The notes: generated by a model not told the origin, from the letters alone. Positions 7,323 through 16,329 are shown, counted from the stretch's first letter. The stretch: 64,000 bases of DNA from CAIYRG01 sp965247505 (GCA_965247505.1 OZ252020.1:1-64000), one strand, 5' to 3'. Made by a program: numbers and translations.

Positions 7323-8195
7323 CTACACCGTTTGCATTGCTTCTGCCTCGAATTTGACGGGGCTTGTGAAGTCCAGCGTCGAGTGCCGACGGACTGGATT
7401 ATAGAACCCGTCGATGTATCCGGCTATGGCAGTTTCAGCTTGGCTTCTTGACATGAACACAGTCCTCCAGATCAGTTCTGACTTGATGGTTTTGAAGAAG
7501 GTCTCGACGACGGCGTTATCATAGCAATTTCCCTTACCGCTCATTGAGGCGAGGAAACCGAGTTCACCGAGGCGCGCCTGGTATGCGTCTGAGCAGTACT
7601 GGCTTCCCCGATCGCTATGGTGGATCACACCGGCGCCAGGTTGGCGCAGCCCGATAGCACGGTTAAGCGCCCTGAGCGGCAGGTCGCTGGTCATGCGAGC
7701 GCCCACGGCCCAGCCGATGACGCGCCGGGAGTAGAGGTCGAGCATGACGGCCAGGTACAGCCAGCCCTGTGCCGTCCAGATATAGCTGATGTCGGCAGCC
7801 CATTTCTCGTTGGGTGCCTCGGCGGAGAAGTTCTGGTCGAGAAGGTTCGATGCGACGGCCTTGTTGTGCTGGCTGTCCGTCGTCTTTTTGAACTTCTGTT
7901 TCCGTTTTGGAGACAACCCATTTCCCCGCATCAGCCGAGCCACCCTATGGCGTCCAACCTCGATCCCATTCTCGGCAAGCTCGTGATGGACCCGCTCTGC
8001 ACCGTAGCTCTCGCGGCTGCGCCGAAAGGCTGCCCGGACATGGGCGAGTAGAACCATGTCATCGAGCTGTCGCTGTCTTGGGCCGCGATTGCGCCAAGCG
8101 TAGAAGCCTGAGACGCTGACCTGCAGCAGTCTGCACAGGCGGAATATCGGCATCGCCAACCCGGCCCTCTCCGCGTCGATGAACCGGAACCTCAT
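7323..8195 (-). CDS. IS3-family transposase OrfB (rve integrase core)
   Basis: The protein has 290 residues. The N-terminal HTH_21 region (LCRLLQVSVSGFYAWRNRGP, ESYGAERVHHEL) is followed by the rve core: WAADISYIWT (Asp), VIHHSDRGSQYCS (Asp), then MSGKGNCYDNAVVETFFKTI (Glu). The start at 8195 overlaps the orfA stop by 4 bases. An OrfAB fusion by programmed −1 frameshift on the A7 run (8227-8233) is expected for the family. The frame is intact. Confidence 0.92.
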   Translation of the reverse strand: MRFRFIDAERAGLAMPIFRLCRLLQVSVSGFYAWRNRGPRQRQLDDMVLLAHVRAAFRRSRESYGAERVHHELAENGIEVGRHRVARLMRGNGLSPKRKQKFKKTTDSQHNKAVASNLLDQNFSAEAPNEKWAADISYIWTAQGWLYLAVMLDLYSRRVIGWAVGARMTSDLPLRALNRAIGLRQPGAGVIHHSDRGSQYCSDAYQARLGELGFLASMSGKGNCYDNAVVETFFKTIKSELIWRTVFMSRSQAETAIAGYIDGFYNPVRRHSTLDFTSPVKFEAEAMQTV

Positions 8196-8494
8196 CGACT
8201 TTCCCTGGCGAAGAAGGCCAGCGCTTTTTTTAGGAGATCACGTTCCTGACGGGCCAGATCACGCTCTCGGCGTAGACGGGTAATCTCCTTCGCTGCATCC
8301 TCATGCGGACCGGAAAGCAAATCCTCCTCACGCAATTCTGCGACCCAGCGGCCGAGCGCGCTGACGCTGATCCCAAGATCTCCTGCTATCTGCCGCTGCC
8401 TGCGCCCGCTCGTCTGTAAAAGACGGACGGCTTCTTCCTTGAAGGCCCGATCAAACCGCCGGCCCTTGTTCCCATTCTGCTTTGACATTTGCAC
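8192..8494 (-). CDS. IS3-family OrfA (HTH protein)
   Basis: The 100-residue protein has a Tnp_1-type HTH (FKEEAVRLLQTSGRRQRQIA … LGISVSALGRWVAE) and a C-terminal leucine zipper (ITRLRRERDLARQERDLLKK) typical of OrfA. The A7 slippery run lies at the end of the zipper. It overlaps orfB by 4 bases. Residues after the run (ALAFFARESR) are in a separate frame from OrfB, unlike the copy at 45.8 kb, where both are fused. Confidence 0.9.
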   Translation of the reverse strand: MQMSKQNGNKGRRFDRAFKEEAVRLLQTSGRRQRQIAGDLGISVSALGRWVAELREEDLLSGPHEDAAKEITRLRRERDLARQERDLLKKALAFFARESR

Positions 8495-8551
8495 TTCCTG
8501 CGATCAAAATCCTATCGCAGGACGTCTCCACTTTCGTCAGCAGGGTCCACT

Positions 8552-8620
8552 ATTGATCAGTGGCTTCTTGAGGACCTTGAGCGTCCGAAGAAGCAGCGTC
8601 ATACGGTGAAGCGGATCTTT
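8552..8620 (+). mobile_element. IS21-family IstA fragment
   Basis: About 23 codons, IDQWLLEDLERPKKQRHTVK-RIF, match the region just after the HTH of IS21-family IstA (compare EEDRTVHRKQHHTAKRIFER in the complete IstA at 10208-11722). Both ends are cut by IS3 and IS1-like sequence. The source is a different IS21 type, as the residues are not the same. Confidence 0.55.
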
Positions 8621-8621
8621 G

Positions 8622-9240
8622 GTAGTGCATCAGTTTGAAATCTGCTTCTTGTAAGCCCTGGGCCGACCAGGCTTCGGTGCGCGCTCGTCTATAATCGCCA
8701 AAATATCTTCTATTCCCCAAACGCGACCCGTCAGACCGGACTCCATAGCGGGTGTGACGCGTAGGGTCTTATGGATGCGGCAGAAATTGTAGAACATGGT
8801 GTAGAGCGCAACCATGTGCATGTGATTTTCAAACTTCTTAGAAAACGCATTGGTGAGCCGGGTGAAGCGACGCATGTGCATACGCATGGTGAGGTTCTGG
8901 CGCTCGACATGGCTGGTCGATACATGCCGGTAGTCAGGGTTGCCTTCAACGCGGCGCTTGCGTGTTCCCGTGCATTCCGAAGGGCTGTACTTGCGCTCAT
9001 GGCCCTTCTGGCCCGTGGGTTCGCCGTATATCTTGATAAGCTGGGCATAGTCCACATCGCCGCCAAAGGCGCCCTCGATGGCTTCTAGGTAAGCCTTGTG
9101 GCCATCTGTGGTCAGTTGAACGCGATTTGCCAGACGGGACCGGAGATCGTCCATGAAGGAAATCACGTATTCGCCGTCACGTCCGCCAACCAGCCATGAG
9201 ACGATCAGCTTGGAGTCGCTATCCAGCGCGGTCCATGTCC
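8622..9240 (-). mobile_element. IS1-like transposase, 5'-truncated
   Basis: From 9240 the minus strand reads without a start codon DRTWTALDSDSKLIVSWLVG then GRDGEYVISFMDDLRSRLAN and RVQLTTDGHKAYLEAI. It continues to HVERQNLTMRMHMRRFTRLT and the stop at 8630. This is the catalytic half (D…D…E) of the DDE transposase common in proteobacteria and annotated as IS1-family. The N-terminal zinc-binding half was removed by the IS21 inserted at 9241. The right terminus, near GGTAGTGCATCAGTTTG, is at 8622. Confidence 0.75.
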
Positions 9241-9440
9241 TGTCAACGGCGGAGCAAAATTAGTCCACCCGGGCGGAGCAAAACTAGTCCACTTAACGTT
9301 ATGCGGTACGCGGTGTTGGGGGGTTGTCCCGGTAGTCCTTAGGAGGGACCCGCGCTGCTTCGAGTAGCGCTTGCGTTACGCGGAGCGAAGCAGCGTGGGA
9401 GGTTCCTGTGGACCCACCGGGTCAACCATTGCACCGGCGG

Positions 9441-10211
9441 TTAAGCAGGTATTTTTGGGGATTTCCGCCGTTTTTGGCTTTGGTTGAGACGATAGCTCTC
9501 GCCGTTCATTTCCAGGATATGGACATGGTGGGTGAGGCGGTCCAGCAAAGCCCCGGTCAGGCGTTCCGAGCCGAATATCTCCGTCCACTCATCGAACGGC
9601 AAGTTGGAGGTCACCAGGATCGAGCCCCGCTCGTAGCGCTGGCTGAAGACTTCGAACAGCAGCTCGGCGCCGGTCTTCGAGAGCGGCACGAAGCCGAGTT
9701 CGTCGATGATCAGAAGGTGATGCTTTGCCAGTTGTTTCTGCAGGCGCAACAGGCGTTTTTCATCCCTGGCCTCCATCAGTTCATGAACCAGGGCAGCGGC
9801 CGTGAGGAAGCCGACGGAGAGCCCCTTTTGGCAGGCCGCCAGACCGAGACCGAGGGCGATATGGGTCTTGCCGGTGCCTGAGTTGCCGAGCGCGATGATA
9901 TTCTCACGACGCTCGACGTATTCGCATCGCGCCAACTCCAGAACCAGCATCTTGTTGAGCGATGCGATGGCCTTGAAGTCGAAGCTGTCGAGGCTTTTGA
10001 CGGCGGGGAACCTGGCCTGTCTGATCCGCCGCTCGACCATGCGGCGCTCACGGTCGATCAGTTCCAACTCGGTCAGACGGACAAGATACCGCACATGGTC
10101 GGCGCCCTCGGTGGCGCATTGGCGGGCCAGCTTGTCGTATTCGCGCAGGAACGTCGGCAGTTTCAGGGTCTTGAGGTGATGGGCCAGCAACACTTGCGGC
10201 GTATCGGTCAT
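9441..10211 (-). CDS. istB: IS21 helper ATPase IstB
   Basis: The 256-residue AAA+ ATPase assists IstA target selection. The start MTDTPQVLLAHHLKTLKLPT at 10211 overlaps the istA stop (ATGA), and an earlier in-frame start would run into istA. Walker A is ALGNSGTGKTHIALGLG, Walker B is HHLLIIDELGFVP, and the sensor-like SILVTSNLPFDEWTEIFGSE and C-terminal HHVHILEMNGESYRL are typical. The frame appears intact. Confidence 0.95.
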   Translation of the reverse strand: MTDTPQVLLAHHLKTLKLPTFLREYDKLARQCATEGADHVRYLVRLTELELIDRERRMVERRIRQARFPAVKSLDSFDFKAIASLNKMLVLELARCEYVERRENIIALGNSGTGKTHIALGLGLAACQKGLSVGFLTAAALVHELMEARDEKRLLRLQKQLAKHHLLIIDELGFVPLSKTGAELLFEVFSQRYERGSILVTSNLPFDEWTEIFGSERLTGALLDRLTHHVHILEMNGESYRLNQSQKRRKSPKIPA

Positions 10212-11722
10212 GACGCGCCTCCACCCAACAAGCTCATATAACTGGCGGCGGCCGTGGTCGCCACGTTGGCCCGAGGCAGGTAGGGATAGATATCCAGGTC
10301 GAGTTTGGGCGGGCGTCGCTCGATACGGCACAGCACAAGGTGTTTGACGGCGTCGTAGCCGATCGCACCCAGGCGCAGGGCGTCCTTCACCGCGCCGTGA
10401 AGCACCTCGAGATCGAAGGTCTCCAGAAGCCGAAGGACCTGGACGTATTCCCGCTTGCCGGCCTTGCCCATGCGCGCCTCCAGGAGACGGCGCAGGGTTG
10501 GGAAGGCATCAGGCAGTTCCCATCCGGCTAGCGGCGCGGCCTGATCCAGGGCACCGATCTTGTGCTCCAGCAAAGGCAGGTAGTGGATCGGATCGAAGAC
10601 CATATCTTCCCGGTCGTAGGAACGGGGGTGTCGGGCAATGATCCCGGTGCCGCAACCGATAACCACCTCGTGGACATAGCCACGGATCCAGACTTCCTGA
10701 TGGCCGTAGGCGACGGGCACGGAATAGTCATTCGTCCGGTAGCGCACCAGGGACAGCGAGTTGACCCGCGTGCCCTGCTTGTCGCACGCGTCGAACGGTG
10801 CCGGCAGTGGCCTCTTCAACGCTTCGCGGTCACGCACAAACCGTTCGCCGATGCTCTCGCGGTGGCCGCGCAGGACGTTGCCTTGCCGGTTGCGGCATTG
10901 CTCTTCCAGGTGGCCATTGAAGGCGTCCCAGCTCGCGAACCGGGGAAGCGGCGTCATGAAGTTCCGCCGGGCATAGCCGACCACCCCCTCCACATTGCCT
11001 TTGTCGTTACCCTTGCCGGGACGGCCGTAGCGGTCCTCGAAGAGGTAATGGGACTGCAGCCCGCTGAACGCCCGCGTTCGTTGCCGCGTGCCATCTGACA
11101 AGATGTGCGACACCAGACACTTGTCGTTGTCGTAAAGAATCGATTGGGGAACGCCGCCGAAAAAAACAAAGGCTCTGTTGTGCCCGTCCAGCCAGGCCTC
11201 CGTCGCCGCCGCCGGGTAGGCCGCAACGAAGCAGGCATCGCTGTGGGGAAGTGTCATGACGAAAAAATGCGCCCGATACTTGACGCCGGCGATGATCGCA
11301 TCCGCCTCGCCAAAGTCCGCTTGAGCATGGCCCGGAGGATGTGACAACGGCACAAACATCTCACGCCGACGAAGGCGCCGTTCCCGAACGTAATCCTTCA
11401 CGATGGTCTCTTTGCCCGTGAAGCCATGTTCGTCACGAAGGCGCTCGAATATACGCTTCGCCGTGTGGTGCTGCTTACGGTGAACCGTTCGGTCCTCCTC
11501 CAGAATACGGTCGATGATATCCGTGAAGGGGGCCAGTTTCGGGCGTTTCGGTGGCTGGCGTCGCCGATATCCCGGCGGTTCCGAATGCCGCAGCATCTTC
11601 CTCACCGTCTCGCGCGCAATGCCAAACCGACTTGCCGCCTCTCGCTGGCTCAGACCATCAACATGGCAGGCCAGCCGAACGCGCAGATATAGGTCTACGG
11701 TGTACATCCTTCCGCCTTCCAT
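10208..11722 (-). CDS. istA: IS21 transposase IstA
   Basis: The 504-residue transposase has an N-terminal HTH (LSQREAASRFGIARETVRKM, residues ~24-44). The rve core shows HAQADFGEADAIIAG (Asp), PQSILYDNDKCLV (Asp) and GNDKGNVEGVVGYARRNF (Glu), with an IstA-type C-terminal region after that. The ATG at 11722 gives the family length. The gene forms a two-gene operon with istB through a 4-base overlap. Confidence 0.95.
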   Translation of the reverse strand: MEGGRMYTVDLYLRVRLACHVDGLSQREAASRFGIARETVRKMLRHSEPPGYRRRQPPKRPKLAPFTDIIDRILEEDRTVHRKQHHTAKRIFERLRDEHGFTGKETIVKDYVRERRLRRREMFVPLSHPPGHAQADFGEADAIIAGVKYRAHFFVMTLPHSDACFVAAYPAAATEAWLDGHNRAFVFFGGVPQSILYDNDKCLVSHILSDGTRQRTRAFSGLQSHYLFEDRYGRPGKGNDKGNVEGVVGYARRNFMTPLPRFASWDAFNGHLEEQCRNRQGNVLRGHRESIGERFVRDREALKRPLPAPFDACDKQGTRVNSLSLVRYRTNDYSVPVAYGHQEVWIRGYVHEVVIGCGTGIIARHPRSYDREDMVFDPIHYLPLLEHKIGALDQAAPLAGWELPDAFPTLRRLLEARMGKAGKREYVQVLRLLETFDLEVLHGAVKDALRLGAIGYDAVKHLVLCRIERRPPKLDLDIYPYLPRANVATTAAASYMSLLGGGAS

Positions 11723-11821
11723 CTCAAAAAAGATCGAAGGCTACAGGTGGCAGAGTTTTACTCCGCCCGCGGCTGGGAAATCCCGCCGCTTCCGTGGACT
11801 AATTTGTCACCGCCGTTCTCA

Positions 11822-12127
11822 CGTTTCCGTCCGCACGACTTTCACGCTTTCAAGAACCGTCGGAAAGGCCCGAGATATCCCGACCAAGAAGGAGCGATCA
11901 AAGTTCGATAATTGGACCCGGCACGAACGCTTCCTGAGGGCGATGTTCAGCTGATGACGCAGGCTGACAATCTCCGCCTCAAGCTGGGACTGAGACTTAA
12001 AGGCGCTCCGAAATGCAAAATAGATCGTCAGTAGGACCTTCAGCATCGCCCCAAAGAATGGGCTGAGTCGGCCTCCTCATGCGAGTCTTCCCCAGTTCCC
12101 AGCTGAATCGACTTTTCGGTACACACA
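11822..12127 (-). mobile_element. rve-type transposase N-terminal fragment with right inverted repeat
   Basis: An ATG at 12046 begins MLKVLLTIYFAFRSAFKSQS, then QLEAEIVSLRHQLNIALRKR and LSNFDRSFLVGISRAFPTV…. This is the N-terminus of integrase-core transposases that start with a hydrophobic helix followed by LEAEI-x-LRHQL. IS21 cuts it at 11822. At 12101-12127, 55 bp upstream of the start, is a 27-bp terminal repeat (outer end …CGGTACACACA). The same repeat bounds the small element at 13798-13968, so this is the truncated parent-type IS. Confidence 0.65.
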
Positions 12128-12146
12128 GGGCATACGTACCGCCTTG

Positions 12147-13784
12147 CTATCGTTCCAACGACAACCAACGGGTACGGTTCACGTCTGAGATGTTCGTAAT
12201 CCAACCTTTGACGTACGGATGTACCAAATTCGTTGTCACAACGTAGCGTGTTGGAATCCAGGCGAAGTCATCGAGCGCAATCCTCTCTGCCTCCGCCAGT
12301 AGCTCGCCGCGTGTGACAAGGTCTTGCTCTTCGTCTGACTGTCTAATTACTTCATCAAACGCGGGATTATTGTAACGGCCATAGTTTAGGCCACCATTGT
12401 CGGTCATCAGGAGAAACAGAAAATTGCGCGCGTCGTTGAAATCACCAATCCAGCCCGCACCCCCGATATCGAAATCGCCTTCCTGTAACTTGAGATAATG
12501 AATCTGCACGTCGTTGTTAACGACCTCTACGTCGATGTAAACCTGCTGCCACATCTGTTGTATGACAGCGGCAATTCGTCTGGAATCGGGCGAAGTCGTA
12601 GTGGAAAGTGTTGTGACAAGGCGATTGTCTGGCCCGTAGCCCGCTTCCTGCATCAGAGATTGCGCGCGCGCGATGCGCTCGGCATATGGCAGGTCCCTAA
12701 ACGAAAGCTCATTGCCTCCTGGATAATTGGCTACGCCTGGCGGTACGATGCCATAGGCTGGGGGGGCACCAAGTCTTATGACTTGCTCGGTAACTGTTTC
12801 TCTATCATAGGCGAGGTTGAGGGCTTCACGCACGCGCACATCGTCAAAAGGAGGGCGTTCATGATTGACGAGCGTATAGCTCACCCCGAGATAAGGCTCG
12901 ATATGCACCGCCTCGGGCATGTTGGAACGTAACCAATCAATTTGTTGGCTCGGAAGGGGGTCCTGTGTGTCTAACTCACCAGCGCGGAAGCGGTTCAGAG
13001 CTGCCATTGCGTCCGTTGTGGGATAGAAAACAACCCTATCGATCTGAACGTTTTCGGCGTCGTAGAAAAGGGGGTTCTTGACGAGAGTAACTTGGTCACT
13101 GAGCACCCATTCGGAGAGAACATACGGGCCATTGCCGACGTAATTCCCTGCTCTGGTCCATGCGTCTCCGTGGACTTCGGCTGCATGACGTGGGACCGGA
13201 TAGGTTGTGAAGTGGGTTAGCATCTCAGTTAGATAGGGCGCGGGATTCTCCAGTTGCAGTTCGAGCGTTTGAGCATCAATAGCGCGTGCGCCCAAAGCCT
13301 CGGGTGGCATCTCCCCGGAATTGATCGCTTCCGCATTTTTGAAGACATACAAAATGGACGCATAGGCTGCTGCAGTCTCGGGGTTAAGAATTCTCTGCCA
13401 TGCAAAAACAAAATCTTCTGCCGTAACCGGCACGCCGTCTGACCATGTATGGTCGCGCAAGAAAAACGTCCAAGTCAGACCGTCGTCCGAAACTTCCCAC
13501 TGTTCAGCCGCGCCAGGAATCGGTTTACCTTCGGCGTCGTCGGTCAATAGGCCTACAATCATGTCACCGATAATGTTGCTCTCCCACGTTCCCGAGGCAC
13601 GATGAGGGTCAAGGCTGTTCGGCTCGGCACCGTTGCCCCGATTTAGAACCACTTCACCGCCGACTCCGTTTTCGGCTCCGGCTTCACCTGAAGGATCAGC
13701 CGCCTGACCACAGGCACATAGGAGAAGAACTGCCCCAATGGTGACCCAAGTTTTTATTCCTAATGCGCAACGAATCCCCATCAT
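12147..13784 (-). CDS. Oligopeptide ABC transporter substrate-binding lipoprotein (OppA/SBP_bac_5)
   Basis: The protein binds peptides in the periplasm for an ABC importer; no permease or ATPase genes are near. It has 545 residues from the ATG at 13784 (the ATG at 13781 is an alternative; GGTGGAG lies just upstream). A lipoprotein signal ends in LLLCAC, with Cys25 as the lipidation site. Family segments include VLNRGNGAEPNSLDPHRASG, WTFFLRDHTWSDGVPVTAED and FVFAWQRILNPETAAAYASI, and the C-terminus is complete. The gene lies between two outward-facing terminal repeats of a mobile element (12101-12127 and 13798-13824), so the 5' untranslated region has been replaced by a small transposon end. 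It is an orphan gene, probably transferred. Confidence 0.9.
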   Translation of the reverse strand: MMGIRCALGIKTWVTIGAVLLLCACGQAADPSGEAGAENGVGGEVVLNRGNGAEPNSLDPHRASGTWESNIIGDMIVGLLTDDAEGKPIPGAAEQWEVSDDGLTWTFFLRDHTWSDGVPVTAEDFVFAWQRILNPETAAAYASILYVFKNAEAINSGEMPPEALGARAIDAQTLELQLENPAPYLTEMLTHFTTYPVPRHAAEVHGDAWTRAGNYVGNGPYVLSEWVLSDQVTLVKNPLFYDAENVQIDRVVFYPTTDAMAALNRFRAGELDTQDPLPSQQIDWLRSNMPEAVHIEPYLGVSYTLVNHERPPFDDVRVREALNLAYDRETVTEQVIRLGAPPAYGIVPPGVANYPGGNELSFRDLPYAERIARAQSLMQEAGYGPDNRLVTTLSTTTSPDSRRIAAVIQQMWQQVYIDVEVVNNDVQIHYLKLQEGDFDIGGAGWIGDFNDARNFLFLLMTDNGGLNYGRYNNPAFDEVIRQSDEEQDLVTRGELLAEAERIALDDFAWIPTRYVVTTNLVHPYVKGWITNISDVNRTRWLSLER

Positions 13785-13797
13785 CTCCACCTTGTCT

Positions 13798-13968
13798 TGT
13801 GTGTACCGAAAAGTCGATTCAGCTAGAAACCACGGCAATTCAGTCAGATGGCCTCCTTCCCAGAAACCTCAGTTGCGTGAATCTGGTTCGCTCGGTGGAG
13901 CCTGGTTGGCGACTAACGCCTGCCGAATTTGCCCTATTTTCCGGTGAATCGAGTTTTCGGTACACACA
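13798..13968. mobile_element. MITE-like element, 171 bp, 27-bp terminal inverted repeats
   Basis: The left end (TGTGTGTACCGAAAAGTCGA…, 13798-13824) and right end (complement beginning TGTGTGTACCGAAAACTCGA, ending 13968) match except for two positions over ~26 bases. There is no coding capacity. The left repeat is the exact complement of the repeat at 12101-12127, which caps a truncated transposase gene, so this looks like a non-autonomous derivative of that IS. It sits 13 bp upstream of the oppA-like start codon. No target duplication could be recognised. Confidence 0.65.
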
Positions 13969-14012
13969 ACTCTTCTCGCGCTTGGCGCTTCTCAATTGCG
14001 CAGCGCTTGCTC

Positions 14013-15247
14013 TTACGCAGCTGTCCGGTTTACATGTCGGACCATCGGAATGACCGTCGCCTCGGGGTTGATCGCCAGATATTCAGCCCACTGTTCCATC
14101 AGCTTTGAGCGTCGTCCGAACAGGTCCGAACGCGCGTAGGCCGCCTCCACCTTGTTGATGACCACATGGGCCAGTGCCGCCTCCATGACTGCGCGAGATG
14201 CATTAGTGCATTCCGCCGCCCAATCGCGGAAACTCGACCGGAAGCCGTGCGGCACGGCGTCCAGACTAAGGTCGCGCATCAATTTGGACAACGTCATGTC
14301 GGACAGCGGCTTGCCGGGCCGCGTTCGGGGAAGACCAGACCGCTTCCGTTCCCGAGTTGCCGTGCTTCGGCCAGTATCTCCAGGGCTCGCGCACACAGTG
14401 GGACACGGTGTGCGCGCCCGGCTTTCATCCGGTCGGCAGGAATGGTCCAGATAGCCGCGTCTATGTCGATCTCGCTCCACGCCATAAGCCGGACCTCGCC
14501 AGATCGTGCGGCCGTCAGGATCAGGAACTCAAAGGCCAGTTTGACAGCCGCCCTTCTACCGGACGCACGCACGGCCTTGATGGCGCCGGCGACTTCGCCA
14601 TGCGGCAGGGCCTTATGATGGCCCATGCCTTTGCTTTTTTGCTTGGGAAGTACAGCGCCGATGGCGTCACCGCCCGGGTTGTCCTGTCTGAAGCCTTGGG
14701 CCACTGCCCACTTCATGACGGTCGAGATGCGTTGGCGCACACGTCGCGCGGTTTCCGGTTTCTCGTGCCAGATCGGCATGAGCACGCTAAGGACATCTGC
14801 CGTGTAGATATTCGACACCGGGCGCTTGCCCAGGCGAGGGTAGACGTAGGTGCGCAAAGTTGCCTCCCACTGCGCGGCGTGCTTGGCGTTACGCCAACTC
14901 GGCCGGTGAAGTTCAACGACGGCCGTCACGGCTGCCTCGAAGGTGGGTATGCTTGCTTGCCGTCGAAGGTCCATCGGATCTCCGCCGGCGCGTGCGGCCT
15001 TGCGGTTGGCAAGCGCTTTCTCGCGGGCCTCTGCCAGCGATACTAGCGGCACGCCACCAAGCCCGAGCGTCCGCTGTCGTCCCTGGATCACGAGCCTTTG
15101 CTCCCACCTCCGTGCACAGGATGTATCGACCTTCAAATACAAGCCATTGCCGTCGCAATACCGGCCAGGTTTGGAGGTCTTGCGCACGAAAACCGGCGTC
15201 AATCTCTTGTCGGGATGCTTTCCTTTCGGCTTGCGACCAAATGCCAT
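14013..15247 (-). pseudogene. Tyrosine integrase, P4/DUF4102 type, one frameshift
   Basis: The N-terminus (MAFGRKPKGKHPDKRLTPVF…, ATG at 15247) has the DUF4102 arm-binding domain (GRYCDGNGLYLKV, RRWEQRLVIQGRQRTLGLGG). It is followed by the core-binding and catalytic domains with Arg in LTAARSGEVRLMAW. Near 14330 the frame shifts after SGLVFPE. It continues in the frame ending at 14013 with GKPLSDMTLSKLMRDL, the PHGFRSSFRDWAAE box (His/Arg), LAHVV (His) and VEAAYARSD (catalytic Tyr). All catalytic residues are therefore present but split across two frames. The integrase sits just downstream of rplI, where dnaB would normally follow. A one-base sequencing error would restore it. Confidence 0.85.
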
Positions 15248-15372
15248 GATAGTTACTCCATATTACATACCATATAATTTACGGGAAGGTGCGAGAAATC
15301 GCAAGATGGCGCAAGACGACAACAGACAATTAATCAATATTATAATGGAGTTTTTTAACGAGTCAGGATGCG

Positions 15373-16074
15373 CTAGGAAATAATTATGGCGGACGTGACC
15401 TCCGCTCCAGTTGAAGTCTCAGCTGCGTCTTCAGCTGCGGACTCCGTTGGGGTTTCGTCCGAATCGGTTTCGATTTCGTCGTCGGCTTTCGGCCCGGCAC
15501 CCTCTTCGAAGACAGCCTCTGCATTGGCATTAGCATCGGATTTGGCTTTTTCAGCGTCGGCCTCGGCTTCTTCTGCTTCGGTCTGCTCGGCCAGAACATC
15601 CTCACCGCGCGCCTGACGTTCGGCTTCTTCCTCCGTTCGCGCCACATTGATGGTGACGGTTGCACGAACTTCCGGATGAAGAATAACAATTGTTGGGTAG
15701 AGACCGATCATTTTTATGGGTTTGTCGAGCGGGACCTGCCCACGCTCAATCGAGAAGCCGCCGGTGGAAATTGCACCGGCAATGTCACGCGTGCTGACCG
15801 AGCCGTAAAGCTGGCCACGGTCGCCGGCCTGACGCAGGAGTACGAAAACCTGGCCTTCCAATTTGGTGGCAACGGCGCTGGCTTCTTTCTTTTGATCGAG
15901 GTTACGCGCTTCGAGTTGTGCGCGTTGATCTTCGAAATAGGTAAGATTGGCCTTGGTAGCGCGCAAAGCCTTTTTCTTCGCTAGAAGAAAATTACGCGCG
16001 TAGCCGTCTTTCACCTTCACGACATCGCCCATTTGGCCAAGTTTCTCGACCCGTTCCAGGAGAACCACTTCCAT
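15373..16074 (-). CDS. rplI: 50S ribosomal protein L9
   Basis: This protein binds 23S rRNA at the base of the L1 stalk. It has 233 residues. Residues 1-150 are the full L9 fold (MEVVLLERVEKLGQMGDVVK, then GYARNFLLAKKKALRAT and the C-terminal domain to IVILHPEVRATVTINVAR). Residues ~150-233 are a long acidic, Ala/Glu-rich tail, longer than the ~150-200 residues usual in the class. It is the third gene of rpsF-rpsR-rplI, 9 bases after rpsR. In many alphaproteobacteria dnaB follows; here the next feature is an integrase. Confidence 0.96.
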   Translation of the reverse strand: MEVVLLERVEKLGQMGDVVKVKDGYARNFLLAKKKALRATKANLTYFEDQRAQLEARNLDQKKEASAVATKLEGQVFVLLRQAGDRGQLYGSVSTRDIAGAISTGGFSIERGQVPLDKPIKMIGLYPTIVILHPEVRATVTINVARTEEEAERQARGEDVLAEQTEAEEAEADAEKAKSDANANAEAVFEEGAGPKADDEIETDSDETPTESAAEDAAETSTGAEVTSAIIIS

Positions 16075-16083
16075 TGCCGCCTC

Positions 16084-16329
16084 CTATTTCACGAGATAGG
16101 GCAAGAGCGCCATAAAGCGCGCACGCTTAATGGCCCTCGCCAATTCGCGCTGCTTTTTTGCGCTGACTGCGGTGACGCGGGAGGGGACGATCTTGCCGCG
16201 CTCGGATATATAGCGCTGCAGAAGCTTCACATCCTTATAATCGATTTTCGGTGCGTTATCGCCCGAGAAGGGACAAGTCTTACGGCGGCGGAAAAAAGGC
16301 CGGCGCGCAAGAGGGGGTTGCGTGCTCAT
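16084..16329 (-). CDS. rpsR: 30S ribosomal protein S18
   Basis: This 81-residue small-subunit protein pairs with S6 on the platform. FRRRKTCPFSGDNAPKIDYK, then YISERGKIVPSRVTAVSAKK and QRELARAIKRARFMALLPY are the standard S18 sequence. Its start overlaps the rpsF stop by 4 bases (ATGA), giving translational coupling. Confidence 0.97.
   Translation of the reverse strand: MSTQPPLARRPFFRRRKTCPFSGDNAPKIDYKDVKLLQRYISERGKIVPSRVTAVSAKKQRELARAIKRARFMALLPYLVK

Larger units (their letters stand above)
7294..8549 (-). mobile_element. Complete IS3-family insertion sequence
   Basis: Termini TGGACCCATCCAGGAAAAGT (7294) and, reversed, TGGACCCTGCTGACGAAAGT (ending 8549) frame orfA and orfB. No 3-bp target duplication is seen (ATC versus CTA). 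The left flank is a LysR fragment and the right flank an IstA fragment, so this copy is probably at a rearranged junction. A second copy, interrupted, lies at 44070-46846. Confidence 0.9.
9241..11821 (-). mobile_element. Complete IS21-family insertion sequence (2581 bp)
   Basis: Ends TGTCAACGGCGGAGCAAAAT (9241) and, reversed, TGAGAACGGCGGTGACAAAT (11821) are matched. The left end also has an internal second copy of the motif (GGCGGAGCAAAACTAGTCCA at 9272-9291), as is typical for the multiple terminal repeats of IS21. It carries istA and istB. Left and right flanks are different truncated transposases and no direct repeat is visible. Confidence 0.9.

Noticed and set aside
9244..9300. Short direct repeats of GGCGGAGCAAAA as a CRISPR or regulatory array
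   Set aside because: There are only two units at the end of an IS21, whose termini normally carry multiple copies.
12101..13824. oppA-like gene as a passenger inside a simple transposon
   Set aside because: The 27-bp repeats point outward from neighbouring elements (truncated IS to the left, 171-bp unit to the right), so the gene lies between two elements and not inside one.
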